From the NCBI RefSeq assembly GCF_964204865.1, contig NC_135260.1, positions 7,378,001 to 7,442,000 of the forward strand: a stretch of 64,000 nt of DNA, read 5' to 3'. This document shows, one piece after another, positions 54,801 to 64,000 of this stretch; position 1 is the first letter of the stretch, and every line of letters starts with the position of its first letter. The DNA is from Styela clava (taxonomy: Eukaryota > Chordata > Ascidiacea > Stolidobranchia > Styelidae). The position numbers and the translations under genes are program-made. The notes below the pieces were generated by a model that saw nothing but the letters and a program-made list of their open reading frames with translations, did not search any database and was not told the origin of the DNA.

Positions 54801-57800
54801 TGTCAATGAGATTTAATAACATTTCAAGTAGCCTAATCGGATAACATAAGATTGAACAGGAAGCCCTACTCCCTGCTGTACAATTGTTGCTTGCTAATAC
54901 CTATCTTCATATCCAACAGACAAGATAAAAATATATGGCAAAATACTAATCAATATGCATGTACCTTCGAACTAGTGCTTGTCTTTCCTGTCGGTGGTTT
55001 AACTGGTTTTCGCTTTTCAATCACTTTTTTCTCTACTTTTACTGGAGGTTTCTTTTCTATCGATGGTGGTTTATCCACTTTCGTTGGTTTTTTAGGTTTC
55101 TCCTTTTCCGGTCTATCTTCGAGAAAATCATCAATAGCTGCAAGAATATCATCTTCCTCATTTGGATCATGAATTGATATGTTGTCATCACTAAGATGTT
55201 CAGTTTCTACAATGTTTTTGTCGTTTTCTACAGAAGATTCGTCATTTTCGTTTTCAACTTTTTCTCCATTTTCATTCTCGGCTAAATCTTCACCTTCATC
55301 AATTGCCGTATCGAATTTATCAACATCACTCACTGAGCTGAACGATCTAAAAATATAAATATTCCATGTTCAAAACAAATTGGTGGTAGACGTTTTCTCA
55401 TGGAGGACAGTGAAAAACGAGTGAAATTTTAAAAGTTATAAAGTAAATTAGTTGATATGCATACTATTCTCAAAAAGATCATCACTAAATATTCAAAGAA
55501 TTAGGTATGAACAAAGAAAAATGATAAATCTAATAGCAAATCAGGAAATCAAATAAAAGAAATCTCTGATTTGACACAAAAATTCATATGTTTGAATCAT
55601 ATTGAGTCAGATAGAAATATTTTTGAATCATTTTTAAACAAAATTGAATATTAGAGTCTGTTTTATAATTATTAATAAATAAAAGCCTTTGCAACATAGC
55701 AGTATCTGAAAAATTCTCGATTTTTAGCAATTTTTCTCTATAATTATGGTATATATTTTTATCTCAAAATGAAACTAACTTTTCAGAAGCGACTGATTCA
55801 ACATCAGATTGTTCTTCTTCCTCATTATCATCAGAATTATTTTTTTTCTCAATAGCTGTATGCTCCTCATCTTCATCTGACGATGAATTATCATATCGAT
55901 CAAACTTCGTTGGTACTTTTGGTTCTGGAACGACTTCGGGCTTAGATTTTGGTATATGTTTTTGATGTTGTTTTTGCATTGAAGGACGAATATTCCTTGT
56001 CTGAAATCTTTGTCGGACAAACTGAGACTGAGGTCGAACTGTGACTACCGATGATGAATGCATGCTGATTGCTGGCACTGAATATAATAAATTACGTTTA
56101 ATTAAATTTTACAATTTTGTGGATCGATATATCATAACAGTTATCGCTAAAAACAGAGACGTTTCTTTATCCTTCGTCCAAATCAACCTATCGATAAATA
56201 GATGTTTAGATAATCACCGAGCTTGTTCGAACTTTCATCAAATTGCTTCGATCTACTTATATCATATGTATCAACATAACCTGTTTTTTTAATTAGATAT
56301 TACTCCTCGATATGCTAGTGTGGTTTCTTTATCATATTCAAAACTACGCAAATTACATTATTTGCACACTGGTTTAAAATTTCAAAAATCAAATAGAAAT
56401 AATATCCACCAGTTTTGATAATCTGTGGCTGTTGTAGACAATAATAAAAACAAAACATACCTGAAGTGTTAGGACCAGGCGTTAGGCTGATCAAGTTACT
56501 TCCAGTATTTAAATCCCTCGTACCAGGTGTGGGTAGAAGAGGAGGCCTTAATGAAGGATTTCTTATATGATGAAAATTCCCATGACGAGGCCTGGGTTCT
56601 CTCATTCGAATAAAGTGTCCTGGAGATGGTCTCGTCATTACATGAAAATTTGGTGGTGGCTCTCTCATACGCAGAAAGTTTGGTGGGACAGGTGGCGCTG
56701 GTTTTAAAATCTGACCAGATGCCGGAGGTGGAAACAACCTCAAATGAAAATTCACTGGTGGGGTGGTAAATCGTTCTCTCAATCTGATAATATTCCCAGG
56801 TAATGGTGGAGGTGGAAGTCTCATTTGAAGTGGATTGCCAGATGGTGGCGGCAATGACATCAACGTCATCTGTAAATAAAAGTAAGTTAAAAAAAATGTT
56901 CATATATAATCTAACTCGCATTTTAAAATCGTTACTCTTGACACTTAGGAATTACAGTTTTATCATTAATAAATTTGGTCAATTTGCAAAATTATCTAAA
57001 TTCAAAACGTCTTCTAAAATGTAATTTGTATAAGATTCAAATGAAAATAATTGCTGTTAAGGATTCTAGAACAATAAATTATTCAGAAATAAAGCGTTAT
57101 GGAATATTGCTTATTAAACTGAAAGTTTTTTTTTCCTCATTTAATTCTACTCCGGGTTTAAATACAGAAATAGCAAAAAGGAATCTTGAAGAAGATAAGA
57201 TAATATTTGAGTGATAATTAAGAATAACATAACAGTTTTCTGTGAAGCAGCAAGAAAGTACTTTTTGTGGAAATAAACTGTTTTTCTTATTACTTAGATA
57301 TGTATATTTGCCAATTTTTTATCAAATAAATTATGAAACAAACTGAAATACTCATATTTCTAGCATGTGCGCTATAATCAATGGAAAAAAACTAGCAGAA
57401 ATTCTTAATGAAACATAACTTGTTGCTTATATAAAAATCAAGATCATTTACTTACTGGGGGCAAGTTGAAAGTATTTTGTTGTAAAGTAACTTGTGTTGC
57501 TGCAGGAGATCGATACTCTGTTGGGGTCTGTTGAAGTTCTGTAAGTCGCTGTGAAATAACCTGAATTTTTTGATTGGCTTTCCTGGTCATGAGGGCGGCC
57601 AAGCGTAATGCAGATAAATCTTCTTCATCTTCTTGTGGTTCGGCCTCCTCTTGTGCTTTTGAAGACAATGACGCAAGAGCAGCTGAGCGTAACGCAGTGA
57701 GATCTTCATCCTATATAAATCAGTATTATTAATATATCATTTTTGATTTTGAATTGATATGATATCATTTTTTTCGCAATAACTAACAGGTTGAGATGTT

Positions 57801-58923
57801 TTCATGTAATTTGATCGAATCAAATTATCTTCAACTCTATCACAATATTTTTGAAAATAATAACGTATTTCTCCTACTACAGAGTTATCGTACCAGGGAG
57901 GCGTGTATAACTTGATATAAATTTTAAAACGTACAAACATAGGCCTAACTTTTAAATCAATATAAGATGAGAATACATAGGTTTAACAAAATAGGTCCAA
58001 GGGCAACACTTTTCTGCTTTTTACAAACATGATTATAATAAATGTAGTTTAGCATTACCAAGATCGCCCAGGGAATAGTATTCTGTTTTTTACATTTTTC
58101 AGAAATAATTGACGCCCTTTTTGGTTATACCAATATACTTTCATACTGCAGTACGGCACACTATACAGATCGAGCCACATTGTCTCGTTTCAGAGGAACA
58201 CATTTTACCGATGATCAGACACCCCTCCTTTGGGAGACGTCTGGACATTGTTGTCCCTCAATATCGGTAAAAATACTGTATAATGAAGTTGCGGAAAATA
58301 CTACAAAAAAGCGCAATCTAATAACGTCATCATCGAATTCCTTGAGAAAAAATAATCCGATTTACTGAAGGAAAAAAAAATTTACCGTGGCATTCGAGAG
58401 TTTTTAGCAAAACGTCTCGTTTGTGAGACACATGGGAGTGTTTGTTTTATTGTACCAAATGGAGGGAAATTCTTGGAATTTGGATAGTGTGCCGTACTGT
58501 AGACTACTGCAGGATCATGCGGCAATTTCTCCACGGATCGCACAAAAATCGGAGAATAACTACCAGTATGGTACCGAAATGCAGAATGTTAGACAAAGAT
58601 TTATTGCCACAAAAACAAAATCAACACTAATATAAGCATAACACAATAAAGAAAATATTTCAGCAGTAATAACAGTCTGACAGTGATGATTACCGGTATC
58701 ATGTAATTATGTAGTAAGTTATCAAGGGGCAATTTAGGATTTTGAGAAGTCATGTATTGATTGAAGCCGATCATGTCCAATGGAAGAAAAAAAAGTTTGT
58801 TTTTCATTGGACGCAGACCGGGATCAAAAATGGAAAAAATATGGACAAGAAAATAATATCATCACAGACTGACAAATTCAGTAATAGAGTGCATGTCACG
58901 GCGGAACTAACCTCAAAATCCAT
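45873..58923 (-). CDS. Large charged low-complexity protein, probably nuclear, unidentified
   Basis: Thirteen phase-consistent minus-strand exons, 3657 nt, 1218 residues: 58912-58923 (MDFE), 57456-57710, 56461-56869, 55780-56077, 54965-55346, 54269-54462, 53230-53431, 52344-52438, 51760-52158, 50272-50732, 48292-48387, 47440-47531, 45873-46634. Residues 7-16 and 35-44 repeat a motif (DLTALRSAAL, DLSALRLAAL). Residues 90-225 are proline/arginine-rich (LPPPSGN, RMREP). The middle is acidic and serine-rich, then lysine/arginine-rich with SR dipeptides (RSRSRD, SKSRSRESS). KSVHERLGR lies near residue 970. The C-terminus (KIKEKNSRIMRRQKEIEMEK) predicts a short coiled coil resembling one in CCDC9-type proteins. 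Composition suggests a disordered nuclear RNA-processing factor; this is inference only. One intron lies after the fourth codon. Confidence 0.85.
46746..47234. mobile_element. hAT MITE in the last intron of the large gene
   Basis: CAGCAGTTTACAACC at the left; the right end GATTGAAAATCCCTG reads CAGGGATTTTCAATC in reverse. Perfect 8-bp duplication CTCTAAAG (46738-46745, 47235-47242). Contains a short GT-rich tract near 46917. Confidence 0.85.
47903..48185. mobile_element. Probable hAT MITE
   Basis: GGTTCTCAACTGGCC at the left and GGGTTGAGAACCACTG at the right form the usual CAGTGGTTCTCAACC-type hAT terminus. The left end is degraded and the target duplication is unclear. Confidence 0.65.
48532..48726. 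mobile_element. Palindromic-family MITE copy
   Basis: TACTCCAGAAGTATGTGTACC and TTTTGTTCGCCTACTTTAC at the left, CTGGTACACATACTACGGGA at the right. Same subtype as at 3415-3607. Confidence 0.8.
53041..53125. mobile_element. Truncated palindromic-family MITE
   Basis: TACTCCCGTAGTATGTGTACC and GGTTAGGGTCAGGCCATAAT, then sequence stops matching the family near 53125. Confidence 0.65.
53600..53864 (+). mobile_element. 3' tail of a retroelement (probable)
   Basis: Runs through GCACATGCAAAATTTGGAGC, an (ACAA)n-like stretch at 53797-53820, and ends in a near-palindrome CTTACCGATCTTAAGATCG plus ATAAGTAAT at 53837-53864. GATCGATAAGTAAT is shared with 13191-13204 and, reversed, with 5759-5772 and 9001-9014, which suggests a common repeat end. 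Confidence 0.55.
58149..58499. mobile_element. Short transposon with 16-bp perfect inverted ends
   Basis: CAGTACGGCACACTAT at 58149-58164 is exactly inverted as ATAGTGTGCCGTACTG at 58484-58499. It is 351 bp, non-coding and lies in the first intron of the large gene. Superfamily not determined; the target duplication is unclear. Confidence 0.75.
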
Positions 58924-59257
58924 AATTTAGCAATATATGAATATCCCTTCTCTGTTCTGGAACTACAGGTCCCTTGGACAATTAGTCGGACGATAGTCGC
59001 AGAAGTTCAGCACACTAACAGAAGGAAGCTCCAGCCTAAAGGTGCGGTAACTTTTTTTCACCACTATTTTAGCGATGTCGAAGCTGTGTTGAAAACCGGA
59101 GTCAAGTCTGGTGTAACCGGAGCTATATTACAGTTCAGGAGAAGAAAATAAATTAACGCATTAAATTTTAGAATCTTTATTGAAAAGTATTAAAGATGTG
59201 AAGTATATTAGAACCTAGGGAACAAAAAAAATCTTTGCATAGGATAAGATAGGATTT
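58924..59257. other. Upstream region of the large gene
   Basis: Should contain its promoter and 5' untranslated region. No other feature recognised. Confidence 0.4.
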
Positions 59258-59548
59258 ACATATTTATCCCGGGGGAGAGGAAAGCCGAGAAGACGGCTTA
59301 TCCATATGGCGAACCAAGCCTCTCGTCTGGTTACCATTCCAAGTCGGGTATGGGATTAGTTAGTTATTTGTTTTCGGAAGCATGGACTTGGTGGTGGAAG
59401 AAGCCGTAACCGACCAGCGGTTACGTGAACCACCCAACGACGGCGAGGAGTCCAGCAATCCTCTCGCACATAACCATCCCTGCATGGGATTCGAACCTGC
59501 GAACCCACGCAGAGTAATTATAGGTGCGGTGGCGAGTGTATTCCTAAC
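59258..59548 (-). mobile_element. tRNA-derived SINE, minus strand
   Basis: On the minus strand: TGCGTTAGGAATACACTCG head, a B-box GGTTCGAATCCC (plus-strand 59486-59497), then AAGCCGTCTTCTCGGCTTTC and a short AT-rich end. The tail matches the copies at 3351-3870 and 31235-31310. Confidence 0.75.
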
Positions 59549-59798
59549 GCAGTGTTTCCCAACCCGAGTCCGCGGTCTCAAATGAGTCCGCAGAGCGTTC
59601 AAATGAGTCCGCAACGAGTCAGAAGTTCACTGTTTTTGCGAAACTTGATTAACTATCAGCCAAGTTAGGATTTGCGTTAGAATTTACAAAAAAAAAATGA
59701 AAAGTCGGTTTATTCACATGACATTATTCGCGTCAATAATCACTGGTTACTGAGTAGGGCTGGGCATATATTCGAATATTCAACTATTAGAATAGCAT
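59549..59798. other. Possible hAT end plus unassigned sequence
   Basis: CAGTGTTTCCCAACCCGAGT begins right next to the SINE and resembles a hAT terminus; GAGTCCGC recurs three times nearby. The other end was not found. Confidence 0.35.
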
Positions 59799-60356
59799 AT
59801 TAACCAATAATTTGGATAATGGAAGTCAAATTCTATATAATAATTGACGTAATCGAAATATTGAAGAGATCTTTCTAGTCTTTCTCGTGTATGAGAAAAT
59901 GGATATTTTCCCATGTCGGGTGACCCATAAACAACCGAAATATTGAAGAGATCTTTCTAGATCATTCGAAATATTGAGTCTAGATCTTTCTCGTGTATGA
60001 GAAAATGGATATTTCCCATGTCAGGTAACCTATAAACAAGTGTAATTATTGTAAGAAGGGTACCGAACATTCTAGATATGAGCAAAAATTGCTCCGTGGG
60101 AAACGAGATTTTTGGATAATAAAGAAAGGTACCGTTTTTGGCGAGCGAGATGAAAAAGATGTTACCGTTTAAATAGACATTTTGATCGTGGTTTGCCCGG
60201 CTTTTTCTATTTCAATTCGTTCGATACAGCAACCGGCTTTTCTATTCGTTCGATACAGCAACCGGCTTTTCTATTCGTTCGATACAGCAACCGGCTTTTC
60301 TATTTCAATTTCGATGCAACAATGCTAATTCATCACCGACTTGGTTTTCACGATTG
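59799..60356 (+). repeat. 558-bp direct repeat, left copy
   Basis: Matches 62620-63177 base for base as far as read by eye, same length and orientation, starting ATTAACCAATAATTTGG and ending TTTTCACGATTG. Inside are two copies of an approximately 105-bp block (TCTTTCTCGTGTATGAGAAA) and three copies of a 29-bp unit (CGATACAGCAACCGGC). It behaves like a long terminal repeat but lacks TG...CA ends. Confidence 0.85.
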
Positions 60357-62619
60357 AATGACCGTGTTTTACAGGAATAATCAGTGTAAGAACGGTCTCG
60401 AATAATCGAGAAAATTGTGTATCCCTTTAAATGCGATCTCAAACATTTCAAGCGATCGTCATCCTTATCGTCAAATATCAATAATTCTGATGATCGCTAC
60501 GCTACTGTTATGAATAATAACTTGAAATTATTCATCACCAGAAGTCGTCTCACTGATGACGCCGAATATCGAGATTATTATGGATTATACTTAACAACCG
60601 CAAGCAAGTCTTTATATCTTATTACTTAGTATTGTTTTGTACGTTTTTTTAATTTTGTCTTACTGTCATACTTATTGTAATTATGTACCTGTTATTGTTT
60701 TGGTGGTTTAATTTTGTTATGGTAATTTTGTAACTGGTATTGCTTAGTGGGGTTTGGTCTATATTGGATAGATATTACGTAAGTTAAATCAGGGGTGAAT
60801 CATTATAAATTACCACATATTACCCCACAAATGTCAAAAGGTCGATTTGTTGACGAAATCGACCCACAATTCGGACTTCAAGATTTGGATATTTCTGAAA
60901 CTAGTTCAGTTAAATACGAAATAATTAATAAAGTGCATTGGCAAAGTTTTTTCTCCAATAGAAATAAAACCAGCTCTATTCCGAGTAATAAAGATACCAG
61001 TGCGAATCCCTACCTAATAGACATGTTTAGAAACGTACTTCATCATGTTGTTTAATTTTAAGTTTTTTTATATTCACTCTTTTTTATATTCACTCTATTT
61101 CTAAGATATAGTACTTTTCCATTTGTATACATATGATGTTACAGTTTGGCTTTCAATTTTGATGAATTAATGGTAGAAGAATTTGAATGTTTAAACTTTA
61201 AATGACTTTCGAGAGATTTATAATAACTGAAAGCTTGGCGGGAATTAACAACCCCTTCTTGATTGGATAGATTTCGTTATTACTAAAATGCCCTTGAAAG
61301 TAAATTCAGTGATTGAATGAGCTCCACGCTCGACTTAACAAAAATTAGACGGAAAACGTTATATTCTCCGAAAAAGCCCGAAGCTGGCATAACAAAACAA
61401 AAAAAAATGCGCTACTTCAACCCGACATGGGGCAAATATAGACCAACTAGGTCGCAAAATTGCAACAATGCGCTATTTCAACCCGACATGGGTAAATACA
61501 GACCAACTAGGTCAAAAATTGTAACAATGCGCCCAGAGGCACCCATGAGGATGACCAAATGGGGTCTAAAGGATCTTTTTCAGATGAAAAAGTCAAGCTG
61601 GTAACGCGCAAACATTGACACGTAACAGAGAAAGAAGCTCAGTCGAGCAGCCAACTAGGCTTATGATTTGATCTAAACACCAAGAAAATATTCAAGTGCC
61701 CAATTTCCACCAAATGGAGTGGCAATTTTTCGTCAATTCAACGTCTATTTTTCGCCAGTTTTTCAATTTTTTTTTTGTTGGTTTACTGTGTCATACGTAA
61801 TCAAGAAAATATTGCAGTACTAATTTCCCACCATTTTATTGTTTCATTCCCGCCTTTTTTGTTTGTCCGATTTTCAGTGTCTTATATATTTTTGCCGTAG
61901 TTTTCTCGCAATTTTCAGTGTCTTATATATATATTCGCCTAATTTTTAATGTTTCATTCTTGCCCATTTTATTGCAGTGCCCACTTCCCACTGGGAATCA
62001 ATAAACCATCTTTTCTTCATTTTTTAAAGTCATTATCGCCTAATTTATCTAATAGTAAATCGTACATTAAACAAGTGCTCACAATTTTGAAAGTCGTGTA
62101 GGTGAGAAGAAGGTATAATAATACCATTACTGTTTCACTGAATTGCACAATTCAAATGCCTTTCACAATACAAATGTCTCATCCTTATAATTTGAAAAGA
62201 CCCCAAGTCAGAATCACAATAAATGGGGCTACAATGAGTTCTTAAGTTGTATGTTTTTAATTCTTGCATGTATAATTAGTGCTCAAATTTCATGTTTTTC
62301 TTCTTGTATATAAATCTTTCAATTGCCATTTTAAATAACCAAAATTAAGGAATTTGTCTTGTCGTTTCTGAGTCTTATGTCTTATTGATTAATTACACTC
62401 GACCATTTTTTCTTGCTCTTCGTAGTGGATGTTTTGCTCTTCATCCGACAGTTTTCAAACAAATTACTTTGACATTTCAAATTGCCATCTTCAAAAGTTA
62501 CGAGATTTGATTACTGTCATGATAATTTCGATTTCATTCTTATATTTCTACAATTATCGGTTAATTTTTAATATGTGCTTTTAAAATATTTCACTTGTGG
62601 TGCCAGGAATGTGTAACAA
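60357..62619. other. Interior between 558-bp repeats
   Basis: About 2.26 kb without recognised gag, protease, reverse transcriptase or integrase. Open frames at 60417-60629, 60795-61055 and 61317-61604 (plus strand) show no known domain. The last contains a 61-bp tandem duplication. If the flanking repeats are terminal repeats this is a non-autonomous element. Confidence 0.4.
61409..61530 (+). repeat. 61-bp tandem duplication
   Basis: GCGCTACTTCAACCCGACAT at 61409 and GCGCTATTTCAACCCGACAT at 61470 start two adjacent units that share GACCAACTAGGTC and differ at a few bases. Confidence 0.85.
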
Positions 62620-63177
62620 ATTAACCAATAATTTGGATAATGGAAGTCAAATTCTATATAATAATTGACGTAATCGAAATATTGAAGAGATCTTTCTAGT
62701 CTTTCTCGTGTATGAGAAAATGGATATTTTCCCATGTCGGGTGACCCATAAACAACCGAAATATTGAAGAGATCTTTCTAGATCATTCGAAATATTGAGT
62801 CTAGATCTTTCTCGTGTATGAGAAAATGGATATTTCCCATGTCAGGTAACCTATAAACAAGTGTAATTATTGTAAGAAGGGTACCGAACATTCTAGATAT
62901 GAGCAAAAATTGCTCCGTGGGAAACGAGATTTTTGGATAATAAAGAAAGGTACCGTTTTTGGCGAGCGAGATGAAAAAGATGTTACCGTTTAAATAGACA
63001 TTTTGATCGTGGTTTGCCCGGCTTTTTCTATTTCAATTCGTTCGATACAGCAACCGGCTTTTCTATTCGTTCGATACAGCAACCGGCTTTTCTATTCGTT
63101 CGATACAGCAACCGGCTTTTCTATTTCAATTTCGATGCAACAATGCTAATTCATCACCGACTTGGTTTTCACGATTG
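62620..63177 (+). repeat. 558-bp direct repeat, right copy
   Basis: Second copy of 59799-60356 at a constant offset of 2821 with no indels. Both flanks differ from those of the left copy and no short target duplication flanks the pair. Confidence 0.85.
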
Positions 63178-64000
63178 TGAGTGTGTTTTATTGTAAGTCA
63201 ATTTATTGTGATATATTATCTGTGGAAATAAAAATCTTTACAGGCAAATGGGTCAGATCCTTACTGTTATATAAAATTAACAGATATCTCAAATTGAACA
63301 CGTAACCTACTATATATTCTGTTTTTGGAGTCAGATACTTATCTAATTCGCTTAATAAGAAAGCAAAGTCATCAGAAGTTACAGTGTAAATGTACGCACA
63401 GTAGTAATGTCGAATTCACAAAAATACGAGTCAAAACAAGATATAATCGGGCACTTTACCACGCATTTTTGTGTCCACGGATTGTCATGATATTTTCTGA
63501 GTAGTATTGCTCTTATTTCGTCAACACAACCGCAGTTTAAAAGAATCACACATGGGGATGGATTGAATAGTTTATGCAACAGAAAAAAATCACTGAAAAG
63601 TCGGCTCCTTTAACGAGTGACGTATACGCGACGATTACTTCAGAAGTTGTCGCGAGAATTTCATTTGTAGAAAACCAGACAACCTTATCCATTCTCTTTT
63701 ATACCATATACTAACTCAAGAATTCTTATATGCATAATTAAAATAGTGAATATGGGGGGAGCTGACTCTGATGACCGTATGGTCGTATCGCTCCTCCCAG
63801 TCTATACCGAAAAACTCTACATATCATTGTATATATTTTTATTGTTGCTATTGTTTCAGTATTTTTTTTTTCTGGTTGACGAAAATAAATCTCTTTCTCT
63901 CTCTCTCTCTCTCGATGAATATGTATTCTTGATTTACTAATATATATACTTCAAATATATTTTTAATAAATAGTAAATTAAGTTGTACGTTCCGGAAATT
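63178..64000. other. Right-edge region, possible exon
   Basis: A minus-strand open stretch with LLNCGCVDEIRAILLRKYHD at about 63455-63560 runs into a possible donor (TGCGTG|GTAAAG) near 63457 and could be an exon of a gene extending right; no family is recognised. A (CT)n microsatellite lies at about 63888-63913. Confidence 0.3.

Noticed and set aside
60795..61055. 86-codon plus-strand frame as a host gene
   Set aside because: It sits between two identical-looking direct repeats, has no splice context and no recognised domain.

Overview
This is an AT-rich animal (metazoan) genomic window with ordinary multi-exon genes. Evidence: short GT-AG introns, phase 1-1 EGF and SRCR exons, an adhesion-type GPCR, a hedgehog-interacting-protein-like gene and a dense load of MITEs, hAT transposons and tRNA-derived SINEs. 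Gene content and compact introns would suit an invertebrate deuterostome, perhaps a tunicate. That placement is inference, since no species-specific marker was recognised. Exon models were built by hand from splice signals, reading phase and family resemblance. No transcript evidence was available.

Layout. (1) 1-5073, minus: 5' part of a secreted HHIP-like gene (signal peptide, folate-receptor-like cysteine domain, start of the glucose/sorbosone-dehydrogenase propeller), running off the left edge. Its first three exons lie in a 3.24-kb unit duplicated in tandem (2520-5765 and 5766-9012). The second unit carries a truncated gene copy that could encode a 158-residue secreted stub. (2) 9013-14755: no host gene recognised; a 1.66-kb hAT transposon with a perfect 8-bp target duplication contains a second hAT insertion and a MITE. 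(3) 14756-20357, minus: secreted SRCR/EGF mosaic protein of about 520 residues. (4) 22591-23247 minus and 27731-28390 plus: two intronless makorin-like RING plus CCCH genes in opposite orientation, separated by a diverged 1.19-kb tandem repeat with a conserved hairpin. (5) 29730-41546, minus: complete 755-residue adhesion GPCR with an N-terminal C-type-lectin-like domain, including a 12-nt microexon. (6) 45873-58923, minus: complete 1218-residue, low-complexity, highly charged, probably nuclear protein, not identified. (7) 58924-64000: SINE, 558-bp identical-looking direct repeats flanking 2.26 kb, tandem repeats and a possible exon.

The genes do not form a pathway or operon. Three of them (HHIP-like, SRCR/EGF, adhesion GPCR) are secreted or cell-surface proteins with cysteine-rich extracellular modules. 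The makorin-like pair are probable ubiquitin ligases with a CCCH finger, and the large gene looks nuclear.

The most striking non-genic structure is a family of palindromic MITEs (at least 13 copies or fragments) with ends like TACTCCCGTAGTATGTG and a telomere-like internal motif. It is found in introns, between genes, inside an hAT element and inside a SINE.
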